Source: Ruminococcus sp. (GTDB lineage Bacteria; Bacillota; Clostridia; Oscillospirales; Ruminococcaceae). Taken from it: a stretch of DNA of 42,977 nt. The position numbers were made by a program, and so were the translations under genes. Each line of letters begins with the position of its first letter. Positions within the stretch are counted from its first letter, which is position 1. The stretch spans positions 1 to 42,977 of the forward strand of contig JAFXXU010000022.1 of assembly GCA_017542125.1 (NCBI GenBank), in the 5' to 3' direction. Under the pieces are notes generated by a model. The model was not told the DNA's origin. It saw nothing but the letters and a program-made list of their open reading frames with translations, and did no database searches. Shown piece by piece: positions 16,331-23,416 of the stretch.

Positions 16331-17372
16331 CAGAGAGCTTATGAAAACAGTATACAGCCGCCCCTGCGCCGACGAGCTGGATGCGCAGCAGATACTCTCC
16401 CGGATTTCCGAAAGAGCCGAGGTAAAGAGCCGCGCACCGGTGTATGCAGCTGCGGCGGCTGCGGCTGCTGCCATAGGCATAGGCACAGCCGTGATAGTCA
16501 GCAATATGTCGGTGCCCAAAGATGACAGCTCCTCACAGCCGCCCCGTGATATGGCTGCGGTCGTAGCCGCCGAAAGCGCCGCTGACGAAAGCGCCCCGGA
16601 GGAAAGCAGCGTCATCGACAGCGTTGATACAAGCAGCATCCCCGAAACAGACAGCATATCATCCTCCCCCGAAAGCATCCCCGAAGCATCTGAGCCGGTC
16701 AGCTCTGAGGACAGCTCCGAGACCGAAGAATACGGCGAGGTCATCATCTCCGAACCCCTGCAAGCTGAAATGGATGCCCACGCTAACGACCCCGACCGGC
16801 AGTACCCGGTACGGGTGACCCGGAGCGACCCCTGGCAGAATCTGACCTACTGGTTCTTCCCCTACTCAATGATCAAAGAAGGCGCTTGCCTTGCCACGGC
16901 GGAGCAGCTGCGCAGTCTCACCGGTATCGAGGGCGCGGACGTCACTGTTAAGCTGTCCTCCGAGACCGACTCCGTCTGGGACGCTTTTCTCAACACCTAT
17001 TACCGTGCGGAGATCAAGGTGGATGAGGACTGTATAAACGCTATGGGCGAGGGGGATATCCGGGTGGAGATCAACCTCAACACCCACGACGAGAAAGAGA
17101 AAGCTCTTGCTGAGATCAACGCCCTCGAAGACACTGTCCCCTATGACGAACTGCGGACGCGAAAGCTCGACGCCATGAAAGAGATACACGACAGGGCGCT
17201 TTCGGAGCTTATCGCCGAAACAGGTCTTGACAGAGCGAAGATAGTCATAGACAGCGGCTTCACATCCTCTGTCTACATAGATGCAGACAGGGAGCTGCTC
17301 AGGAAGATATACAACAGCAAGGTCGTTGGAAACATAATGCTGCTGGCTGAGATACGGGGCAGCGACTTCTGA
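16323..17372 (+). CDS. membrane anti-sigma-like protein 2
   Basis: The ATG at 16323 is fixed by AGGAGG at 16311-16316. The 349-residue protein has a cytoplasmic N-terminus of about 38 residues and one alanine-rich membrane helix (about 39-60). A long Ser/Glu/Pro-rich outside stalk follows (about 63-140), then a folded domain of about 200 residues with many charged residues and no domain I can name. The arrangement (overlap with the sigma gene, one helix, sensor outside) is that of ECF anti-sigma proteins in Clostridia. It differs from anti-sigma 1, which has a DUF4367-like sensor, so the two pairs probably read different signals. Confidence 0.75.
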   Translation: MDDRELMKTVYSRPCADELDAQQILSRISERAEVKSRAPVYAAAAAAAAAIGIGTAVIVSNMSVPKDDSSSQPPRDMAAVVAAESAADESAPEESSVIDSVDTSSIPETDSISSSPESIPEASEPVSSEDSSETEEYGEVIISEPLQAEMDAHANDPDRQYPVRVTRSDPWQNLTYWFFPYSMIKEGACLATAEQLRSLTGIEGADVTVKLSSETDSVWDAFLNTYYRAEIKVDEDCINAMGEGDIRVEINLNTHDEKEKALAEINALEDTVPYDELRTRKLDAMKEIHDRALSELIAETGLDRAKIVIDSGFTSSVYIDADRELLRKIYNSKVVGNIMLLAEIRGSDF

Positions 17373-17382
17373 AAACACGCAA

Positions 17383-17419
17383 AAACGGTATATCCGGGCG
17401 GATATACCGTTTGTTTTTT
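17383..17419. terminator. bidirectional terminator between convergent operons
   Basis: AAACGGTATATCC (17383-17395) pairs perfectly with GGATATACCGTTT (17400-17412), with loop GGGC. T-rich tails lie on the plus side (TTGTTTTTTG), and five A before the stem give a T-tract on the minus side. It ends both the sigma 2 operon and the minus-strand partner-switching operon. Confidence 0.92.
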
Positions 17420-17436
17420 GTTATGCACGGAAGGCC

Positions 17437-17850
17437 TCAGCCGTCCAGTGTTTTCTTGATCGTCAGTATGTTCTGACCGTCCTTGTATTCGTAGGTCACG
17501 TCGTCCATGGTCTTCTTCACCATGAATATGCCCAACCCGCCCCGGGGGCGCTGGTGCAGCGGCAGGTCAATGTCAGGGTCAGGCTTGGCAAGGGGGTCGT
17601 AGGGCTTGCCGCTGTCGGTGAAGCTTATGACCACCGACAAAGGATCCTCCCTTATCTCGACCCTTATGGCGGCGGGGCCTGTTTCGGGGTCGTAGGCATA
17701 GCTGGCGATGTTTATGAATATCTCCTCCACCGCTATGTCGATCTGGGTTATGATCCGGAAGGCACATCCCAGCTCTTCAAGCTGCCCGTCCACAAAGCTC
17801 AGCACCTGCGGCAGGTTCTCTTTCAGCGCCTTAAGCTCTATTTCTTTCAT
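17437..17850 (-). CDS. RsbW-like ATP-binding anti-sigma kinase
   Basis: This protein of about 137 residues is of the HATPase type. It has an N-box DIAVEEIFINIASYAY near residues 38-53 and a glycine box RGGLGIFMVKK near 104-114, which together bind ATP. In partner-switching systems such a protein binds a sigma factor (or another effector) and phosphorylates the STAS antagonist on serine. I place the start at the ATG at 17850 with AGGTG just before it; ATG 17856 or GTG 17859 are possible. The gene begins right after the STAS gene, in the order phosphatase, antagonist, kinase. The target sigma is not encoded in the operon. Confidence 0.88.
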   Translation of the reverse strand: MKEIELKALKENLPQVLSFVDGQLEELGCAFRIITQIDIAVEEIFINIASYAYDPETGPAAIRVEIREDPLSVVISFTDSGKPYDPLAKPDPDIDLPLHQRPRGGLGIFMVKKTMDDVTYEYKDGQNILTIKKTLDG

Positions 17851-17862
17851 CGGCATCACCTG

Positions 17863-18159
17863 TCATTCAATGTCAAGGTCGTCAGCGAATCCTGTTATCT
17901 CGAATACGTCCATTACCTCTGTGGAGACGTTCCTTACCTTCATCTCCCCCTGCCTGTCCATGATCTGCATGGCGGTCAGCAGTACCCGCAGACCCGCGCT
18001 GGAGATGTATTTGAGCTTGTCGAGGTCAAAGATCAGCTTCTCAACGCCGTCGAGAGCAGGCTTGAGCTTGGCGTCCAGCTCCGGGGAGGTGAGAGTGTCG
18101 AGCCTGCCTTCCAGAGCAACGATAAGTTCCTTGTCGTTTTTGTTCAATGTAATGGTCAT
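17863..18159 (-). CDS. STAS-domain anti-sigma factor antagonist (RsbV-like)
   Basis: A 98-residue single STAS domain. The phospho-acceptor region reads KYISSAGLRVLL near residues 49-60, matching the conserved D/I-S-S-G/A-G-L motif in which the second serine is phosphorylated by the kinase and dephosphorylated by the PP2C protein. The unphosphorylated form would bind the RsbW-like kinase and free its target. AGGAGG precedes the ATG. It sits between its two presumed modifying enzymes in one operon. Confidence 0.92.
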   Translation of the reverse strand: MTITLNKNDKELIVALEGRLDTLTSPELDAKLKPALDGVEKLIFDLDKLKYISSAGLRVLLTAMQIMDRQGEMKVRNVSTEVMDVFEITGFADDLDIE

Positions 18160-18193
18160 AGCGGTTTCCTCCTGTTTATTATGATCGTTTTGT

Positions 18194-19987
18194 TTACAGC
18201 AGTTTTATTCCCAGCATCGTCAGGTCGTCGAACTGCGGGGCGTCGCCCACGAAGCTGTTGACTGCGTTATGTATTTCTTTAAGCAGCTTTTCCGGAGCCC
18301 CGTCAGGGTCGCGGTTGAGGGCTTCAACGAGCCTGCCGGTGCCGAACATGTTCTCCTGTGCGTCGGTGGCCTCGGGTACGCCGTCGGTGTAGAGGAACAG
18401 CGTCCCGCCCTTTTCTAAGGTGAATTCGTACTGCTTGTATTTCTTGCCCATGATGCCCCCGACCACGAAATTGTGCTTATCCTTGAACAGCTCGAAGCTG
18501 CCGCCGGGTTTTCTGATTATGGGGTACTCGTGGCCGGCGTTGCAGGCGGTGACCTTGCCGGTGGATATCTCCAGGATACCCAGCCATATGGTCACGAACA
18601 TCTGCCGGGTATTGTTCTTGCAGATAGAGTCGTTGGCGCGTTCAAGCACCTCATGGGGCGGCATACCCATAGCCGTGTAGTTGCTTATCAGCATCCGTGA
18701 CATCATCATGAACAGCGCCGCCGGTATGCCCTTGCCGGACACGTCCGCGATAACTATTGCAAGGTGGTCGCTGTCGATAAAGAAGTAATCGTAGAAGTCG
18801 CCGCCCACCTCCTTGGCAGGGGTCATGGAGGCGTAGATGTCGAACTCCGTCCTGTCGGGGAAGGCCGGGAATTCGCAGGGCAGCTGCTCCGACTGGATGT
18901 CCCTTGCCATGTCCAGCTCCGCGGCAACTCTCTCCCGCTCTCCCGCGAGGGCGGCATTTTCCTTGGTGTAGTAATCTATCTCCCGGGCAAGGTCAGCGAT
19001 ATCGTCCGAGAGCAGCCCGAACTCGTTTCGCGCCTTTATCCCGGCAACAGCCGCCTCGACCTCGGCGCTGTCCTTGTTCTCGGTGTACCTGCGGACTATC
19101 TTCTGTATCCGCGACAGCGGCGACACCGACTTGCGGAAGATAGTGACCTGCAATATTATCAGCGCGGCGATTATACCGCCGATGCTTACGGCGGCAGCCT
19201 TTTTAACGGTATCTGACATGGTGTCCTGGAACACGCTCCAGCTGTACACGATGCCCATGGCGGCTCTTGCCTCGCCGTCTACGATATAGGGTCGGTAGCC
19301 GATGTAGTAGTTGCCCTCGGAGGGGAAGTTCTTTACCCGCTCGAACACGGCGGTGGGTTGGGGATCCTCCAGCATCTGCCGTATCGCCGGGTGATCCTGA
19401 AGGTCTATTTCATATTTGTCTCCCAGCGTCTTGGCCTCGCCGTGGAGGTTGAATTCGCAGATGACCATTCCGAGGTAGGGTTCCCTCAGGTCTATCAGGA
19501 ACATCTGCTGATAGTTCTTATCCTCAGTTTCATACCTGATGCCTTCAAGAAGAGTGCGGTAGGAGACCTTGCCCATATAATTGCTCGCCAGCTCCGGCAG
19601 CCCCCTGAGCCAGTCGATGTATTCGCAGGATTCGTAATCATACTCCCGGGCGGCAAAGGACTGCAGCTCGGCAGTGGTGGAGCTTTGCAGGTAGAACTGC
19701 GGATCCTGCTCCCACAGGGTCAAATACCAGTCCAGCTCCGCGCCGCTGTAATAGGTGGAGCGCTCGGTGGTCTCTTTGAGGATATAATCAAGGTGGGAAT
19801 TCTGCGCCTCCAAAAAGCCGTTTACCGTGCTGCTGTACATTGCTATGGTGATCGCTGTGGTCATGGCGATGAACACCGGCAGTATGATTATACTGATCTG
19901 GAAAAGCAGCTTGCGGTTCTTTTTCTTCCGCGGCTGCACATTTCCCGGCGGCAGAGAGCTGCCCTCCCCGGATACGCGGTGTTTCAT
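18194..19987 (-). CDS. membrane-anchored PP2C (SpoIIE/RsbU-type) phosphatase with sensor and HAMP
   Basis: A protein of about 597 residues from the ATG at 19987; a TTG at 20029 in frame is possible but has no good ribosome site. Layout: a basic, proline-containing cytoplasmic start; helix 1 at about 27-50; an outside sensor of about 210 residues, Cache-like in size; helix 2 at about 264-284; HAMP at about 285-340 (SVSPLSRIQKIVRRY); a short coiled coil; then the phosphatase domain from about 350. That domain has AAELDMARDIQSEQLP, the metal-binding GGDFYDYF and IADVSGKGIPAALFM motifs, and FLYTDGVPEATD. It would dephosphorylate the STAS protein when the outside signal is present. It is the first gene of the operon, behind a consensus promoter. 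Confidence 0.9.
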   Translation of the reverse strand: MKHRVSGEGSSLPPGNVQPRKKKNRKLLFQISIIILPVFIAMTTAITIAMYSSTVNGFLEAQNSHLDYILKETTERSTYYSGAELDWYLTLWEQDPQFYLQSSTTAELQSFAAREYDYESCEYIDWLRGLPELASNYMGKVSYRTLLEGIRYETEDKNYQQMFLIDLREPYLGMVICEFNLHGEAKTLGDKYEIDLQDHPAIRQMLEDPQPTAVFERVKNFPSEGNYYIGYRPYIVDGEARAAMGIVYSWSVFQDTMSDTVKKAAAVSIGGIIAALIILQVTIFRKSVSPLSRIQKIVRRYTENKDSAEVEAAVAGIKARNEFGLLSDDIADLAREIDYYTKENAALAGERERVAAELDMARDIQSEQLPCEFPAFPDRTEFDIYASMTPAKEVGGDFYDYFFIDSDHLAIVIADVSGKGIPAALFMMMSRMLISNYTAMGMPPHEVLERANDSICKNNTRQMFVTIWLGILEISTGKVTACNAGHEYPIIRKPGGSFELFKDKHNFVVGGIMGKKYKQYEFTLEKGGTLFLYTDGVPEATDAQENMFGTGRLVEALNRDPDGAPEKLLKEIHNAVNSFVGDAPQFDDLTMLGIKLL

Positions 19988-20060
19988 TCTCCTGCCATTC
20001 CTTTCCTGCCGGTCACTTAGCCGGTGCAAGCCTGACTGTCATACCGATTTGTTACCCTAT

Positions 20061-20089
20061 ATTATAACACACCCAAATAATTATGTCAA
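20061..20089 (-). promoter_or_regulatory. consensus sigma-A promoter of the partner-switching operon
   Basis: On the minus strand TTGACA (20089-20084) and TATAAT (20066-20061) are separated by 17 bases: both boxes match consensus at all six positions. It points towards the phosphatase gene. The operon therefore looks constitutively transcribed and controlled at protein level. Confidence 0.92.
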
Positions 20090-20284
20090 TCTTTTTAATT
20101 CCGTCTTTTATCTCACTTTTTTTAATTCCGCCTTTTATCTCACTTGGATAGAACTTCTCACCTGGTCGGACGGCGGGCGGGGCTTTTTGATAAGCTCCGG
20201 GGGGCAACTGGTTATCTTGGCTTGTGGTCTTGCAGTTCCTTTTTAATTCCGCCTTTTATCTCAATTGGATAGTACTTCTCACTC

Positions 20285-20374
20285 GACGTGATCGTCACAT
20301 CCTTCGGCAGCAAGGATACACTCAACTGCCCCGAGCACTCCGATATGTGCTTCGGTGACGGCACCAACGGCTGA
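20285..20374 (+). pseudogene. 3' end remnant of an unknown gene
   Basis: A short in-frame stretch reads DVIVTSFGSKDTLNCPEHSD and then MCFGDGTNG before TGA at 20372-20374. A good terminator follows 40 bases later, as expected at a gene end, but there is no start codon or ribosome site and the frame has no upstream continuation beyond the repeat. I read it as the tail of a gene lost by rearrangement. The family is not recognised. Confidence 0.35.
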
Positions 20375-20414
20375 AAACACTAAGCGGCAGGTGTACAGCG
20401 TGCACCGCGCAACT

Positions 20415-20449
20415 CCGCCTTCTGCAAGCGAGCAGAAGGCGGTTTCTTT
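20415..20449 (+). terminator. intrinsic terminator after the gene remnant
   Basis: CCGCCTTCTGC (20415-20425) pairs perfectly with GCAGAAGGCGG (20432-20442), with loop AAGCGA, followed by TTTCTTTT. It has no intact gene to serve today, which supports the idea that a gene was lost here. Confidence 0.85.
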
Positions 20450-20476
20450 TGTTTGGCTGCGGAATTAAAAAAAGAC

Positions 20477-20506
20477 TTGACAAATACCTCACGCTGGTGA
20501 TATAAT
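20477..20506 (+). promoter_or_regulatory. promoter of the T-box / threonine deaminase operon
   Basis: TTGACA (20477-20482) and TATAAT (20501-20506) have an 18-base spacer. Transcription would start near 20513, just ahead of the T-box leader. Confidence 0.9.
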
Positions 20507-20513
20507 ATGAGTA

Positions 20514-20768
20514 CGAATATTTTCAAAGGCTACGACGGAAACGTGCTTTGCGCAGCGTTCGTCTCAGAGAGCCCGGGGGAGCTGTGAACCGGGCGGCGGA
20601 CTGCAAGGCTGTATCATTCCCGAGCCTGCCCCCGAAAGGCGAAAGCCCGGTAGTACGGCACGGTGCTCACCGTTATATGAGACTAAAGCGGCGTATGCCT
20701 CCGGTATGCGCAAGCAGAGTGGTAACACGGAGCATGGCTTCGCCTCTGTACGGGGCGGAGCTTTTTTA
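20514..20768 (+). promoter_or_regulatory. T-box leader, probably isoleucine-specific
   Basis: The 250-base leader has T-box landmarks in order. These are the AGAGAGCC motif of stem I (20566-20573) followed by a GC-rich hairpin; a specifier-loop region with ATC at 20613-20615 (TATCATTCC), an isoleucine codon; and the T-box sequence AGAGTGGTAACACGG (20716-20730). A terminator follows: GCTTCGCC (20737-20744) with GGCGGAGC (20754-20761), then six T. CAGAG (20715-20719) can pair with CTCTG (20744-20748) as antiterminator. Uncharged isoleucine tRNA would bind and allow read-through into the threonine deaminase gene, the first committed step to isoleucine. The specifier is read by eye. Confidence 0.85.
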
Positions 20769-20799
20769 TACGATCTATAATTGAAAAGGAAGGATAAGA

Positions 20800-21999
20800 A
20801 TGCTTACACTCGACAAGGTCTATCACGCGAAACACATCCTGAAACAGGTCATCAGGGAGACCGAGGTCATCAAGGCGCCCAAGATCAACCCCGAGGCCGA
20901 TGTTTTCCTCAAGACCGAAAACCTCCAGATCACAGGCTCCTTCAAGGTCAGAGGCGCTTACTACAAGATCTCCCAGCTCTCCGACGAGGAGAAGGCTAAG
21001 GGCGTTATCGCCTGCTCAGCGGGAAATCACGCTCAGGGCGTGGCTCTCGCTGCCGCAAAGAACGGCATCAAGTCGCTGATCTGCCTGCCCGACGGCGCTC
21101 CTATCTCAAAGGTGGAGGCCACAAGGGGCTACGGCGCAGAGATCTGTCTTGTGGAGGGCGTGTACGACGACGCCTACAACAAGGCTCTCGAGCTGCGTGA
21201 CAAGCACGGCTATACATTCATCCACCCCTTCGACGACGAGAACGTTATCGCCGGTCAGGGCACTATCGGTCTCGAGCTCATCGAGCAGCTCCCCGACCTT
21301 GACGCGGTAGTAGTGCCTGTGGGCGGCGGCGGACTTATCTCCGGCGTTGCATTCGCCCTCAAGACCCTCAACCCGAACATCAAGGTCTACGGCGTGCAGG
21401 CCAGCGGCGCTCCCTCTATGGTGGAGTCCCTCGCCGAGGATAAGATCAAGTGCCTTGCGTCCGTTTCCACTATCGCCGACGGCATCAAGGTCAAGGAGCC
21501 GGGAGTCAATACCTTCGAGTACTGCAAGCAGTATGTGGACGATATCGTCACCGTCACCGACGACGAGGTCAGCTCCGCCATACTTGCCCTCATCGAGCAG
21601 CATAAGCTCATCTCCGAGGGCGCAGGCGCAGTTTCCGTGGCTGCGGTGATGTTCAACAAGGTGCCTGTCAAGGGCAAGAAAGTGGTATGCCTCGTTTCCG
21701 GCGGTAATATCGACGTTACCATACTCTCCCGCGTCATCAAGAGAGGTCTGCTCAAATCCGGCCGCAGCGATACTATGGCAATCCAGCTGGAGGACAAGCC
21801 CGGTCAGCTGGTGGGCGTGTCTAAGATCATCGCAGAGCTGGGCGGCAACGTGGTATCTATCCACCACGAGCGTGCCAGCGAGGACAGCGATATCACCGAC
21901 TGCATCCTCCGCATCGTAATGGAGACCAGAGACTACGACCACATCAGAAAGATCAGAACGGCCCTCGCGGATGCAGGGTTCAGGATCGTCAACAAGTAA
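20800..21999 (+). CDS. ilvA: threonine ammonia-lyase (threonine deaminase)
   Basis: A 399-residue PLP enzyme that converts threonine to 2-oxobutanoate and ammonia. The fold-type II PLP domain covers about 1-320. The PLP lysine is K49 in the TGSFKVRGA motif, the glycine loop for the cofactor phosphate is in VVPVGGGGLISG, and the SAGNHAQGVA motif lies between. A C-terminal domain of about 75 residues (DTMAIQLEDKPGQLVGVSKI onwards) has the pattern of a single ACT domain. This is the roughly 400-residue form, shorter than the two-ACT E. coli IlvA. The isoleucine-type T-box ahead of it argues for the biosynthetic role. RidA follows 68 bases after the stop. The start has GGAAGGA as ribosome site. 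Confidence 0.93.
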   Translation: MLTLDKVYHAKHILKQVIRETEVIKAPKINPEADVFLKTENLQITGSFKVRGAYYKISQLSDEEKAKGVIACSAGNHAQGVALAAAKNGIKSLICLPDGAPISKVEATRGYGAEICLVEGVYDDAYNKALELRDKHGYTFIHPFDDENVIAGQGTIGLELIEQLPDLDAVVVPVGGGGLISGVAFALKTLNPNIKVYGVQASGAPSMVESLAEDKIKCLASVSTIADGIKVKEPGVNTFEYCKQYVDDIVTVTDDEVSSAILALIEQHKLISEGAGAVSVAAVMFNKVPVKGKKVVCLVSGGNIDVTILSRVIKRGLLKSGRSDTMAIQLEDKPGQLVGVSKIIAELGGNVVSIHHERASEDSDITDCILRIVMETRDYDHIRKIRTALADAGFRIVNK

Positions 22000-22067
22000 G
22001 CCCTTTATGCAGCAGAGATACGTTCATTGAAGACTATGGACCATTTTAATAACAGGAGGAATCAACT

Positions 22068-22442
22068 ATGGCAGAAACAGTTTACACCAAGAATGCGCCC
22101 GACGCTATCGGCCCCTATTCTCAGGCCAAGATCGTGGGAGGGCTGGTATTCACCTCGGGACAGATCGCTATAAACCCCGTCACCGGCGCAGTTGAGGCGA
22201 CAACTATCGAGGAGCAGACCCACCAGGTATGCAAGAACCTCAGCGCCGTGCTGACAGCAGCCGGCAGCTCTCTTGACAAGGCAGTCAAGACGGTATGCTT
22301 CCTGAAAAACATGAGCGATTTCGCAGCCTTCAACGGCGTTTACGGCGAGTACTTCGCCAGCAAGCCCGCCCGCAGCTGCGTAGCCGCCAAGGAGCTCCCC
22401 AAGGACGTCCTCGTTGAGGTAGAGGTCATCGCGGAGGTCTGA
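22068..22442 (+). CDS. ridA: RidA-family enamine/imine deaminase
   Basis: A 124-residue member of the Rid (YjgF/YER057c/UK114) family, which hydrolyses the reactive 2-aminoacrylate and 2-iminobutanoate released by PLP dehydratases. The conserved segments are present: NAPDAIGPYSQA near the N-terminus, GLVFTSGQIA, the NLSAVLTAAGSSLDKAVKT stretch, and the catalytic arginine within KPARSCV, followed by LPKDVLVEVEVIA at the end. AGGAGG lies before the ATG. Standing directly after threonine deaminase, it would speed release of 2-oxobutanoate and ammonia and protect PLP enzymes. A strong terminator closes the pair. Confidence 0.95.
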   Translation: MAETVYTKNAPDAIGPYSQAKIVGGLVFTSGQIAINPVTGAVEATTIEEQTHQVCKNLSAVLTAAGSSLDKAVKTVCFLKNMSDFAAFNGVYGEYFASKPARSCVAAKELPKDVLVEVEVIAEV

Positions 22443-22455
22443 GATCAGCTAAGTT

Positions 22456-22488
22456 AAAAACGGTATCCCGCCCGGGATACCGTTTTTT
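22456..22488 (+). terminator. terminator after ridA
   Basis: AAAAACGGTATCCCG (22456-22470) pairs with CGGGATACCGTTTTT (22473-22487), with a further T. The A-run on the other side makes it work for the convergent minus-strand gene as well. Confidence 0.92.
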
Positions 22489-22493
22489 GCGTG

Positions 22494-23180
22494 TTATTCT
22501 TTTTCTTCGGTCTCTGTCTTATCTTCTGCCTCCGGCTCTGTCCTGAGCTCCTCGGGGATCTTCTCATAGACGTAGACTGTCTCGGTGCGGTGCCGCCGTG
22601 CGATCAGCAGCAGTATCAGACCGACAAGTATCAGCGTGCAGCATACCGCGGTCTGTATCACCGTCACGGAGTTGTCCAGCTGCACCAGCACATAGAGGGA
22701 GATAGCATTCTCCCAGTACTCCTGGGTCAGACCTTGTGCTGCGAAATAGTCCGAGACCATCTGGAACTGCTCGTCAGTTACCTCCACGGCTCGCCCTGTG
22801 AACTCAACGTGGGAGACTGTGTCATCTATAAGCCCCTGAGTGCGTGCCGCAGTCTGCTCGAGGATCTCGTCGTAGACCGCAGTGTCCTCCCTGACGTCGA
22901 TGATGACGAATCCGCCGTTGTCGGCGATCAGGTAAAGGGTGCCGGTCTTCTTGGAGAAGGGTATGCCGAAGATCTTCTCGTTTTCCTGCAGGTGGCCTAT
23001 CTTCGAGACGATGTATTTTATATCTCCGCTGGCGACCTCGCCTTCCTCGTAGGTGCCGTAGGTCTTGTCCTCGATATTCACTCTGCCGAAGATCAGCCCG
23101 AACAAGTCGCCGGCCGATAATGCGAACAGTATCAGTCCTATTATGAGCGAGACAGCTCCGAATCCCATGAGCTTTTTCAT
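22494..23180 (-). CDS. small two-helix membrane protein of unknown function
   Basis: I chose the ATG at 23180 because GGGGAGG lies about 8 bases before it; the frame is open for 11 more codons without a better start. The 228-residue protein has one membrane helix at about 7-28, an extracellular or peri-membrane domain of about 140 residues (FGRVNIEDKTYGTYEEGEV ... YLIADNGGFVIIDVRED), and a second helix at about 175-200. A basic turn and a glutamate-rich C-terminal tail (EPEAEDKTETEEKE) inside the cell follow. I do not recognise the family with confidence. It is monocistronic with its own perfect promoter and converges on ridA. Nothing links it to the fatty acid operon except divergent orientation. 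Confidence 0.75.
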   Translation of the reverse strand: MKKLMGFGAVSLIIGLILFALSAGDLFGLIFGRVNIEDKTYGTYEEGEVASGDIKYIVSKIGHLQENEKIFGIPFSKKTGTLYLIADNGGFVIIDVREDTAVYDEILEQTAARTQGLIDDTVSHVEFTGRAVEVTDEQFQMVSDYFAAQGLTQEYWENAISLYVLVQLDNSVTVIQTAVCCTLILVGLILLLIARRHRTETVYVYEKIPEELRTEPEAEDKTETEEKE

Positions 23181-23215
23181 TTTACAGTCCTCCCCGGGAA
23201 CGTTTACTGTCATAA

Positions 23216-23244
23216 ATTATAACAAAAATTTTGCGCCGTGTCAA
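23216..23244 (-). promoter_or_regulatory. consensus promoter of the two-helix membrane protein gene
   Basis: On the minus strand TTGACA (23244-23239) and TATAAT (23221-23216) have a 17-base spacer, all positions matching consensus. Confidence 0.92.
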
Positions 23245-23335
23245 TGCTTTTTCTACATATTAAAAAAGCGTTGAAAATATTGTCGGATCCCGCCGCCGGA
23301 GATATGAATAATATGTAAAATCACCCCTGTTCCGA

Positions 23336-23364
23336 TTGACAAACGCTGCGTATAAAGATATAAT
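23336..23364 (+). promoter_or_regulatory. promoter of the fatty acid synthesis operon
   Basis: TTGACA (23336-23341) and TATAAT (23359-23364) are 17 bases apart. A start near 23371 would put the palindrome at 23372-23390 at the first transcribed bases. This is the only strong promoter seen before the 10-kb operon. Confidence 0.92.
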
Positions 23365-23371
23365 ATCCTTA

Positions 23372-23390
23372 AGGTTATCATTGATAACCT
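23372..23390. promoter_or_regulatory. palindromic operator of the fatty acid operon
   Basis: AGGTTATC (23372-23379) and GATAACCT (23383-23390) are perfect inverted repeats around ATT, placed directly at the predicted transcription start. A repressor bound here would block the promoter. The TetR-family gene that ends the operon (33293) is the best candidate binder, which would make the operon self-regulated. The sequence was not seen elsewhere in the window. Confidence 0.75.
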
Positions 23391-23416
23391 AAATACATTA
23401 CGGAGGTATTACTACT

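Larger units (their letters stand above)
20092..20471. repeat. repeat cluster with terminal-inverted-repeat look
   Basis: A 43-base unit occurs at 20119-20161 and 20240-20282 with two mismatches. It begins TTTTTAATTCCGCC and ends ACTTCTCAC. A shorter copy, starting TTTTTAATTCCGTC, lies at 20092-20118. The first 13 bases also occur inverted as GCGGAATTAAAAA at 20459-20471. The block sits between the divergent promoters of the phosphatase and threonine deaminase operons and contains a gene-end remnant and a terminator. This could be a decayed insertion or a miniature element. No transposase is present. Confidence 0.6.

Noticed and set aside
20030-20060. Longer N-terminus of the PP2C phosphatase (TTG at 20029)
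   Set aside because: No Shine-Dalgarno sequence, and it would leave almost no leader after the promoter at 20061; the ATG at 19987 is more credible, though not proved.
17383-22488. Shared ACGGTATxCC stems in terminators at 17383 and 22456 (and a similar one at 1428) as a dispersed element
   Set aside because: The similarity covers only the short stem, and each stands at a gene end with a T-tract; similar terminators in one genome are common.
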